36,566 nt of DNA. It comes from Bacteroidales bacterium. Its GTDB lineage: Bacteria > Bacteroidota > Bacteroidia > Bacteroidales > Muribaculaceae. The position numbers and the translations under genes are program-made. Of this stretch, positions 19,222-26,429 are shown piece by piece (positions within the stretch are counted from its first letter, which is position 1; every line of letters starts with the position of its first letter). Location: the NCBI GenBank assembly GCA_014800245.1, contig JAAVGM010000029.1, forward strand, positions 1 to 36,566, read 5' to 3'. The notes beneath the pieces are model-generated. The model did not search any database, was not told the DNA's origin, and saw nothing but the letters and a program-made list of their open reading frames with translations.

Positions 19222-19251
19222 TGTCGCCCGGAGGCTTGCCCCAATGCGACA
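19222..19251 (-). promoter_or_regulatory. Hairpin just upstream of purE
   Basis: Arms TGTCGC and GCGACA (19222-19227 and 19246-19251) enclose a GC-rich tip that can pair further (GGGGC with GCCTC). It lies about 25 nt before the purE ATG and could hide the ribosome entry region. It could equally be a dispersed intergenic repeat, since the gap between pyrE and pyrF also has a TTGTCGC...GTGACAA element. Confidence 0.45.
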
Positions 19252-19277
19252 ACTTGTTTCCATACGGTTAGTCAATT

Positions 19278-19320
19278 AAAAAAGTTTGCGCGCGTCAGTA
19301 TCTTTCGCCTGACACGCGCA
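19278..19320 (-). terminator. Intrinsic terminator inside the purE leader (candidate attenuator)
   Basis: On the minus strand a 12-bp GC-rich stem (arms 19320-19309 and 19298-19287, one G-U pair, 10-nt loop) is followed three bases later by six T residues (19283-19278). This is a textbook intrinsic terminator. It lies downstream of the good promoter at 19438-19470 and about 80 nt before purE, so readthrough is needed for purE expression unless another start exists. The alternative is that it is just the end of the pyrB transcript. Confidence 0.8.
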
Positions 19321-19330
19321 ATCTATCCTT

Positions 19331-19420
19331 TTATGTTTCAGCACACTCCGACACAATCCCCGGGTGTTTTCGCTTCCGGAAGAAAGAGAGTGCGGATATG
19401 TGACCTATTTGCTGAATCAT
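19331..19420 (-). CDS. Putative 29-codon leader ORF upstream of purE
   Basis: An ATG at 19420, about 10-15 nt after the predicted transcription start, opens a 29-codon frame beginning MIQQIGHISALSFF and ending in a basic, Pro-Gly-containing tail (RKRKHPGIVSECAET). It stops with TAA at 19333-19331, 11 nt before the terminator stem. The bases coding residues 2-4 (TTCAGCA) and the last codons (TGCTGAA) are exact complements, so the untranslated RNA would fold the two ends together and a ribosome would open them. A leader peptide is plausible; it may also be chance within a structured leader. I do not recognise the peptide. Confidence 0.4.
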   Translation of the reverse strand: MIQQIGHISALSFFRKRKHPGIVSECAET

Positions 19421-19422
19421 TT

Positions 19423-19438
19423 CAATCCAATTGGATTG
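19423..19438. promoter_or_regulatory. 16-bp palindrome over the purE transcription start (candidate operator)
   Basis: CAATCCAATTGGATTG is a perfect inverted repeat. It abuts the -7 box and covers the expected transcription start at about 19432. The position is typical of a repressor operator. The cognate protein is unknown. Confidence 0.5.
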
Positions 19439-19470
19439 CAAATTTACATATTTTTTTCGCAATACGCAAA
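19438..19470 (-). promoter_or_regulatory. Strong Bacteroidota promoter for the purE unit
   Basis: On the minus strand, TTTG (19470-19467), a 20-nt spacer and TAAATTTGC (19446-19438) match the sigma-ABfr consensus fully. It lies 27 nt after the pyrB stop and gives a leader of about 230 nt before purE. Confidence 0.75.
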
Positions 19471-19496
19471 TTTTTTGATTATAACCGAGCAAACAT

Positions 19497-20585
19497 TTAT
19501 TTAGCCGCCTTCGATTCGCAATAAACGCAGCGGTAGATGCCGCTGTCGTCGGTGGCGGGACGGAAAAGACGGTCCACATTCTCCATGTTGGAGATGCAGC
19601 GGCGGTTGGAGCAATGATGCTCATTGACCACTGTCCCTTCCGGTATCAGCTTCTGTTTGTCATCTCCTTCGGCAGCCCATTTGAGAAGAGTAAGAATCAA
19701 TGCCATTCTCACAAACTTACCATTCTCTACCTGACGGAAATAAGCTGCTCTCGGATCGGCATCCACCTCTACTGTGATCTCGTTCACTCGGGGAAGCGGA
19801 TGAAGAATGCGAAGCTCGGGCTTGGCGTCGGCAAGTTTCTCAGGTGTGAGGATAAAGGCATCCTTCACGCGGTCGAACTCATCCTCATCGAGGAAACGCT
19901 CTTTCTGCACACGGGTCATATAAAGGATGTCGAGTTCAGGCATCACCTCCTCCATGGTCTTCACCTCACGGTAAGGGATTCCGTATTTCTCGCAAACCTC
20001 ATACTTCATATAGTCGGGCAAGCGCAATTCGTCGGGCGCAATGAGAATCACCTCCACCCCGCTATAACGAGCCAGGGCCTTGATGAGCGAATGCACGGTG
20101 CGTCCGAAACGTAGGTCGCCGCAGAAACCGATCTTGATATTGTCGAAACGTCCTATTTCGCGCTTGATGGTGAGAAGGTCGGTCAGTGTCTGCGTGGGAT
20201 GGCTGTGAGAGCCGTCGCCGGCATTGATCACGGGGATTCTCGAATTCATGGCCGAAACAAGGGCTGCGCCCTCTTCAAAGTGACGCATGGCGATGATATC
20301 CGCAAAGCAGGAGATCACCTTTGTGGTGTCGGCCACAGTCTCCCCTTTTGAAGCCGATGTGCTCTGCGCGTCAGAGAATCCCAAGACGTTGCCGCCAAGC
20401 TCCATCATCGCAGCAGTGAAGCTGAGGCGTGTGCGTGTGGAAGGCTCATAGAAGAGAGTGGCGAGTTTCTTCCCCTTGCAAGCCTCGCTATATTTCTCAC
20501 GGTTGTCGATAATGTCGAGAGCGAGATCTATAACCTCGTCAAGTTCCTCGCGGCTAAGGTCGGTCGGGTCTATTATGTGTCTCAT
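19497..20585 (-). CDS. pyrB: Aspartate carbamoyltransferase catalytic chain fused to a PyrI-like zinc domain
   Basis: It condenses carbamoyl phosphate with aspartate. Residues 1-305 are a normal catalytic chain: FYEPSTRTRLSF (45-56), SASKGET, HPTQTL, HPLPR (262-266) and AYFRQVENG. After a short linker, residues 325-356 carry four Cys as C-x4-C-x22-C-x2-C with CISN, LF and CVYCESK. This matches the zinc domain at the C terminus of PyrI (E. coli spacing 4, 23, 2). The nucleotide-binding N-terminal domain of PyrI is absent, and no separate pyrI is in the window. In E. coli the zinc domain is what contacts the catalytic chain, so this enzyme may have the contact module without CTP/ATP control. 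It lies 22 nt after pyrE. Confidence 0.96.
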   Translation of the reverse strand: MRHIIDPTDLSREELDEVIDLALDIIDNREKYSEACKGKKLATLFYEPSTRTRLSFTAAMMELGGNVLGFSDAQSTSASKGETVADTTKVISCFADIIAMRHFEEGAALVSAMNSRIPVINAGDGSHSHPTQTLTDLLTIKREIGRFDNIKIGFCGDLRFGRTVHSLIKALARYSGVEVILIAPDELRLPDYMKYEVCEKYGIPYREVKTMEEVMPELDILYMTRVQKERFLDEDEFDRVKDAFILTPEKLADAKPELRILHPLPRVNEITVEVDADPRAAYFRQVENGKFVRMALILTLLKWAAEGDDKQKLIPEGTVVNEHHCSNRRCISNMENVDRLFRPATDDSGIYRCVYCESKAAK

Positions 20586-20607
20586 GATAAATTGAGTTAG
20601 AGGAATA

Positions 20608-21240
20608 TCAACCGTTGATCCAAGACTCGTCGGAGGGGTTGTTACGGAATTTCTTCAGACGCTCGATGTCGCTCTCCTTGATTCTCCCCTCTTCTGCAGC
20701 CACCTCCACGAGAGTGTCGAAGTTAGAGAGAGAGTTGTTCTTTACGTTAGCTGCCGCCAAGCGGTCGAGACCTTTCTGCATTCCGTAAGTGAAGATGCTC
20801 ACCACGCCAAGCACATCGGCTCCCGCCTCGCGAAGAGCTTCTACAACGTCGATGCAGCTGCCGCCCGTAGAGATAAGATCCTCGATCACAACCACCTTCG
20901 TGCCCGGTTCGAGACGACCTTCGATGCGGTTGTTGCGACCATGATCCTTTGCGCTGCCGCGCACATATCCCATCGGCATATCAAGAAGCCATGCCGCGAT
21001 AGCCGCGTGAGCGATACCGGCAGTGCTGGTGCCCATAAGGGCTTCAGCTTCAGGATAAAGATCCTTCACAGTCTTGGCTATAGCCTCCTCCACAATCTTA
21101 CGCTGCTTGGGCGCACTGAGGATTAGACGATTATCGCAGTAAATCGGACTCTTGATGCCGCTCGCCCATGTGAAGGGCTCATCGGGGCGAAGAAACACCG
21201 CTCCTATTTCGAGAAGCGCTTTTGCTACCTCTTTTTCCAT
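20608..21240 (-). CDS. pyrE: Orotate phosphoribosyltransferase
   Basis: It joins orotate to PRPP, giving OMP. The type I PRTase PRPP loop is VVVIEDLISTGGS, and the flexible catalytic loop is RGSAKDHGRNNRIEG with Lys and His residues expected in OPRT. The first residues (ALLEIGAVFLRPDEPFTWASGIKSPIYCDNR, given here only as landmarks FTWASG and SPIYCDNR) match the orotate-binding hood. It is 210 aa. It starts at an ATG at 21240, after a gap from pyrF that contains an 86-bp repeat element. Confidence 0.97.
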   Translation of the reverse strand: MEKEVAKALLEIGAVFLRPDEPFTWASGIKSPIYCDNRLILSAPKQRKIVEEAIAKTVKDLYPEAEALMGTSTAGIAHAAIAAWLLDMPMGYVRGSAKDHGRNNRIEGRLEPGTKVVVIEDLISTGGSCIDVVEALREAGADVLGVVSIFTYGMQKGLDRLAAANVKNNSLSNFDTLVEVAAEEGRIKESDIERLKKFRNNPSDESWING

Positions 21241-21290
21241 ATCTGATTATCTATGTAGATTTGTTTTTTGTAAATGAATATTGAATAGTT

Positions 21291-21376
21291 ATTGTCGCGA
21301 AGCCGTTTACGTCCACAGCCCTGCTGTGTTGCCAATCCTCGCGAAGCCGTTCACGTCCACAGCTTGCTGTGACAAT
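21291..21376. repeat. 86-bp intergenic repeat element between pyrF and pyrE
   Basis: Two direct copies of a unit of about 33 nt (from 21295 and from 21339; 44-nt period) begin TCGCGAAGCCGTT and contain ACGTCCACAGC. Each ends in a small hairpin, CACAGC with GCTGTG. The whole element is bounded by ATTGTC (21291-21296) and its inverse GACAAT (21371-21376); the latter overlaps the pyrF stop codon. Its form suggests a dispersed REP- or MITE-like element. There is no ORF in it. Confidence 0.7.
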
Positions 21377-22080
21377 TATTTCCCCAGGAATCCTTTCACG
21401 CATTTGCGATAAGCCTCCACGGGATCCTCGGCGGCTGTGATCGGACGACCCACCACGATATAATCCGACCCGATCTCGCGTGCGCGCTCCGGAGTGGTGA
21501 TTCTCACCTGATCATCCTTCCCTGAATCGGCAAATCGGATACCCGGAGTGACAGCCATGAATTCGTTTCCGCAAGCTTCCTTCACGATTCCGGCTTCCAA
21601 CGGAGAGCATACCACGCCGTCAAGACCTGCTTCCTTGGCATTCTGGGCATATTTGATAATTGTGTCGCCGATGGTGGCATCGATAAGAAGCTGATTGCGC
21701 ATAGCCTCCTCGGAGGTGCTTGTGAGCTGAGTTACAGCTATAAGCAGCGGACGAGTGCCATCCGGACGAGTCAAGCCCTCGATAGCCGCACGCATCATCT
21801 CGATTGTGCCGGCAGCGTGTACGTTGGTCATATCCACATCAAGTTCGGAAAGAACACGCATAGCCTTCTTCACTGTGTTGGGGATATCATGGAGCTTGAG
21901 GTCAAGGAATATCTTATGTCCGCGGCGTTTGATCTCTCTTACTATATCATTGCCGGCGGCATAATACAATTCCATGCCGATCTTTACGAAAGGCTTCTCC
22001 TCTTTAAATTTATCAAGAAATTCCAGCGTAGCCTCCTTTGAAGAGAAGTCGCAGGCAATTATAACATCTTTTGCATTCAT
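21376..22080 (-). CDS. pyrF: Orotidine-5'-phosphate decarboxylase (short, B. subtilis/E. coli-like type)
   Basis: It decarboxylates OMP to UMP, the final step of the pathway. The catalytic Asp/Lys tetrad lies in [31 protein letters not shown]-like VTPGIRFAD and VVGRPIT follow. I place the start at the ATG at 22080 ([13 protein letters not shown], 234 aa); the frame is open to 22119, but the extra residues are unlike the family and run towards the repeat array. This is the short DxKxxDIPNT subfamily. Many Bacteroides carry a different, longer PyrF (about 270 aa), so this copy may have come from Firmicutes together with its neighbours (inference). Confidence 0.95.
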   Translation of the reverse strand: MNAKDVIIACDFSSKEATLEFLDKFKEEKPFVKIGMELYYAAGNDIVREIKRRGHKIFLDLKLHDIPNTVKKAMRVLSELDVDMTNVHAAGTIEMMRAAIEGLTRPDGTRPLLIAVTQLTSTSEEAMRNQLLIDATIGDTIIKYAQNAKEAGLDGVVCSPLEAGIVKEACGNEFMAVTPGIRFADSGKDDQVRITTPERAREIGSDYIVVGRPITAAEDPVEAYRKCVKGFLGK

Positions 22081-22100
22081 ATCTGTTTGATTAATTCGGG

Positions 22101-23858
<1,758 letters not shown>

Positions 23859-23919
23859 TTTCAATTGAAATCAAATCCTTTATAATATGAATTGATTAAT
23901 TCTCTTTTTTGCGGCCTGA

Positions 23920-25011
23920 TTAGACTTCAGTCTTGAGAATCTTTCCGTAGAGTTGCATCCCTTCGTAGGGAGTGGCTTTCCCAAGGCTCTTGAATGTCGC
24001 GGGGTTGACAATGAAGCTCTCAGAGAAATCCACGGTCACTTTCCCCGGGTCGCCCTCGATGCCGAAGATGCGACGCGGATTGGTGCTCATGATTTCCACA
24101 AGTTTTTCGAGAGAGATGATGCCGGGTTTCACGAGAGTGGTATATACGGCTGCCAAGGCTGTTTCCAATCCTACGACACCCATTGCGCTCTTCTCAAGGC
24201 CTCGGCTCTTCTCATCAGCCGAATGGGGGGCATGGTCGGTGGCGATACATTCGATTGTGCCGTCAACGATCCCTTCTATCAGTGCGTCGCGGTCGCGTCG
24301 CGAACGGATAGGGGGATTCATCTTGAATCGGCCGTGCTCCTGAAGATCTTCGTCGCAGAAAGTGAGGTAATGCGGACCGGTCTCGCATGTAACCTCGATT
24401 CCGGCCTTTCGCGCATCGCGGATAAGCGCCACGCTCTCAGCTGTGGAGATATGGCATATATGGAGGCGGCAACCTGTCTCGGCAGCCAATCGGATGTTGC
24501 GTTCAATCTCGCGCCATTCGCTCTCGGAGCATATTCCGCGATGACCATTCTTGCGTGCATATTCGCCGTCGTGGATATATCCTCCGCGCAGAAGCGAATT
24601 TACTTCGCAATGAGCCGCGAGAATCTTTCCGGTAGGGGCTATCCCTTTCATTGCGGCGCGCATCACATCCTCATCCTGCACCCCGCTGCCGTCGTCGGAA
24701 AAACCGGCCACGTAAGGGGCGAGCGCGGCATAATCCACCAATTCATGACCTAAGCGTTGGCGGGTGATGGTAGCGTAGGGGATAACCTTTATCACGGCGT
24801 CGCGTTCGATGATGTCGAGTTGTTGACGCAGATTTTCAAGGGAATCGGGTGCCGGCTTAAGGTTTGGCATTGTACACACAGCCGTATATCCGCCGGCTAA
24901 GGCAGCCTCCGATCCGGTCTTGATCGTTTCCTTATATGAAAAACCGGGCTCACGGAAGTGCACATGCACATCCGCAAGACCCGGAAGCTCTTTTATATTG
25001 TTTTCTTCCAT
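23920..25011 (-). CDS. pyrC: Dihydroorotase, type I, lacking the usual N-terminal segment
   Basis: It cyclises carbamoyl aspartate to dihydroorotate. Metal-site motifs are present: DVHVHFREPG (His16, His18), GFSDDGSGVQ, AAHCE, CHISTAES and ATDHAPHS with the catalytic Asp. The Asp in FSDDG in place of a carboxylated Lys is typical of type I. Type I enzymes are usually about 420-430 aa and start with a beta-sandwich segment of about 50 residues; here the motif begins at residue 13 and the protein is 363 aa. The DNA upstream is a promoter region with no frame to extend into, so this is natural, not a frameshift. I recall short forms like this in Clostridia. It is the first gene of the pyr unit. 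Confidence 0.94.
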   Translation of the reverse strand: MEENNIKELPGLADVHVHFREPGFSYKETIKTGSEAALAGGYTAVCTMPNLKPAPDSLENLRQQLDIIERDAVIKVIPYATITRQRLGHELVDYAALAPYVAGFSDDGSGVQDEDVMRAAMKGIAPTGKILAAHCEVNSLLRGGYIHDGEYARKNGHRGICSESEWREIERNIRLAAETGCRLHICHISTAESVALIRDARKAGIEVTCETGPHYLTFCDEDLQEHGRFKMNPPIRSRRDRDALIEGIVDGTIECIATDHAPHSADEKSRGLEKSAMGVVGLETALAAVYTTLVKPGIISLEKLVEIMSTNPRRIFGIEGDPGKVTVDFSESFIVNPATFKSLGKATPYEGMQLYGKILKTEV

Positions 25012-25030
25012 GTTCGAAAGGTGATTTTTG

Positions 25031-25038
25031 CAAAGTTA
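25031..25038 (-). promoter_or_regulatory. -7 element for pyrC
   Basis: TAACTTTG on the minus strand (25038-25031, continuing GC) matches TAnnTTTG exactly and lies 20 nt before the pyrC ATG, so the leader would be very short. The -33 position is weak (TCTCG). Confidence 0.55.
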
Positions 25039-25076
25039 CAAAAAAACGCTGACATTTCGAGAATTTTTTAGTTTAA

Positions 25077-25109
25077 TTTGCGTATAAAAGAAGATATGAG
25101 TAACTTTGC
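25077..25109 (+). promoter_or_regulatory. Bacteroidota promoter for carA
   Basis: TTTG (25077-25080), a 20-nt spacer and TAACTTTGC (25101-25109) match the full consensus. With the pyrC box it forms a divergent promoter region; both -7 boxes share TAACTTTGC. The predicted carA leader is about 140 nt. Confidence 0.75.
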
Positions 25110-25146
25110 ATTCCGAAAGCTTAGAAGGTCGATTGAAAACTTGGAA

Positions 25147-25190
25147 AGTCGGTTAGCTTCCTCATAAAAGTTGGTTCACTTCCTTATAAA
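25147..25190 (+). repeat. Two 22-bp tandem repeats in the carA leader
   Basis: AGTCGGTTAGCTTCCTCATA at 25147 and AGTTGGTTCACTTCCTTATA at 25169 (each followed by AA) are adjacent copies of one 22-bp unit, with 18 of 22 positions identical. The leader continues with small hairpins (GGCC-TCTT-GGCC near 25197 and AATCC-GTCG-GGATT near 25214). No leader ORF starting with ATG is present. A binding site for a regulator is possible. Confidence 0.6.
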
Positions 25191-25253
25191 CTGTCGGCCT
25201 CTTGGCCTTTCCGAATCCGTCGGGATTTCCGCGGCTTCCTAAACTGATCCAAG

Positions 25254-26330
25254 ATGCAAAAAAGAAGAAAAGCTTTCCTCACTCTTGAGGACGGCACAGT
25301 GTTTGAAGGCCTTTCATTTGGCTATGAGAAACCTTGTGCCGGAGAGGTGGTGTTCAACACTGCCATGACCGGTTATCCGGAAAGTCTCACCGACCCCTCC
25401 TATGAGGGTCAGATTCTCGTTACCACTTACCCTATTCTCGGAAATTATGGTGTCCCTTCCGCCGATATGAAGTCGGAAGACAATGTGAGCGACTATTTCG
25501 AATCGTCGCGCATACATTGCGAGGCTATCATATGCCAGGATTATAGCTGGACCCCCTCACATTGGCAGGCCACACGTTCCCTTTCAGATTGGCTTCACGA
25601 CGAAAAAATCCCGGGAATTTATGGTGTCGACACCCGCGCCCTGACTAAGCTTCTCAGAGAGAAAGGCTCGATGCTCGGCAAGATCACATTCGAAGATGGA
25701 GAGGATATCGACTTCCGCGACCCTAACAAAGAAAATCTTATCGATTTGGTTTCCACTAAGGAAGTGGTGGAATTCGGAGAAGGGGAGAAGAGAGTGGTGC
25801 TCGTGGATTGCGGCACAAAATATAATATCATCCGCTGCCTCACCCGACGCGGTGTGCGCGTCACCCTCGTGCCCTGGGACTATGATTTCACTACAATCCC
25901 CTACGACGGTCTTTTCATCAGCAATGGCCCGGGTTCGCCCGAATTTGCCGAGAAAACTGTGGAGAATATACGCAAGGCTTTTGAAATCGGGAAGCCGATA
26001 TGTGGAATCTGCATGGGAAATCAGCTTCTCAGCAAGGCGGCCGGAGCAAAGGTGTATAAACTTAAATATGGTCATCGAAGCCATAACCAGCCCGTGCGTC
26101 TCGTCGGCACTGAGAAATGCTATATAACATCGCAAAACCACGGCTTTGCCGTTGACAACGATACAATCCCCGCCGATTGGGAGCCTCATTTTATCAATAT
26201 GAACGACGGCACTAATGAGGGGATCCGCCACAAAACTAAACCATTCTTCTCCGCCCAGTTCCATCCTGAAGCTTCAAGCGGCCCGAAGGATACTGAGTTC
26301 ATCTTCGATGAATTCATAAGTTTGTTGTGA
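25254..26330 (+). CDS. carA: Carbamoyl-phosphate synthase, small (glutaminase) subunit
   Basis: It hydrolyses glutamine and feeds ammonia to CarB. The N-terminal CPSase_sm domain (LTLEDGTVFEGLSFG, GEVVFNTAMTGYPES) is followed by a class I glutaminase with its nucleophile in CGICMGNQLL (about 246-255) and its His/Glu pair in QFHPEASSGP. It is 358 aa, normal. It starts at an ATG, diverges from pyrC, and is 99 nt upstream of carB with a terminator-like hairpin between them. Confidence 0.98.
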   Translation: MQKRRKAFLTLEDGTVFEGLSFGYEKPCAGEVVFNTAMTGYPESLTDPSYEGQILVTTYPILGNYGVPSADMKSEDNVSDYFESSRIHCEAIICQDYSWTPSHWQATRSLSDWLHDEKIPGIYGVDTRALTKLLREKGSMLGKITFEDGEDIDFRDPNKENLIDLVSTKEVVEFGEGEKRVVLVDCGTKYNIIRCLTRRGVRVTLVPWDYDFTTIPYDGLFISNGPGSPEFAEKTVENIRKAFEIGKPICGICMGNQLLSKAAGAKVYKLKYGHRSHNQPVRLVGTEKCYITSQNHGFAVDNDTIPADWEPHFINMNDGTNEGIRHKTKPFFSAQFHPEASSGPKDTEFIFDEFISLL

Positions 26331-26340
26331 TTAACGATAT

Positions 26341-26375
26341 GGCTCTGGAGCTTTCCGGCTCCCGGGCCTATTTTT
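26341..26375 (+). terminator. Terminator-like hairpin between carA and carB
   Basis: The arms GGCTCTGGAGC (26341-26351) and GCTCCCGGGCC (26358-26368) pair with one mismatch and one G-U, with loop TTTCCG, and are followed by TATTTTT. It starts 10 nt after the carA stop. As carB has no visible promoter of its own, this would act as a partial terminator or a processing/stability stem. Confidence 0.6.
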
Positions 26376-26429
26376 AAAATGGACTCTAAGTCAAGAATAA
26401 AAGTTTTCAAATCAGGAAAACAGGTAAAT

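Noticed and set aside
19200..19432. Known purine, PRPP or THF riboswitch before purE
   Set aside because: I could not match the conserved cores of these aptamers in the leader; only the promoter, ORF, terminator and hairpins are supported.
19331..19624. Larger reading frame of 97 aa overlapping the end of pyrB
   Set aside because: Most of it is a shadow of the pyrB zinc-domain region; only the last 29 codons, after the predicted transcription start, are worth keeping as a leader ORF.
25012..25253. Frameshifted missing N terminus of dihydroorotase
   Set aside because: The region holds promoter boxes and carA leader repeats; no frame shows a FxIKNG-type or VIDPxxx-like DHOase start.
26379..26429. 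Earlier ATG for carB
   Set aside because: Residues before MKDIKKVLFLGSG are not part of the CarB family; the ATG at 26430 gives the standard 1073 aa.
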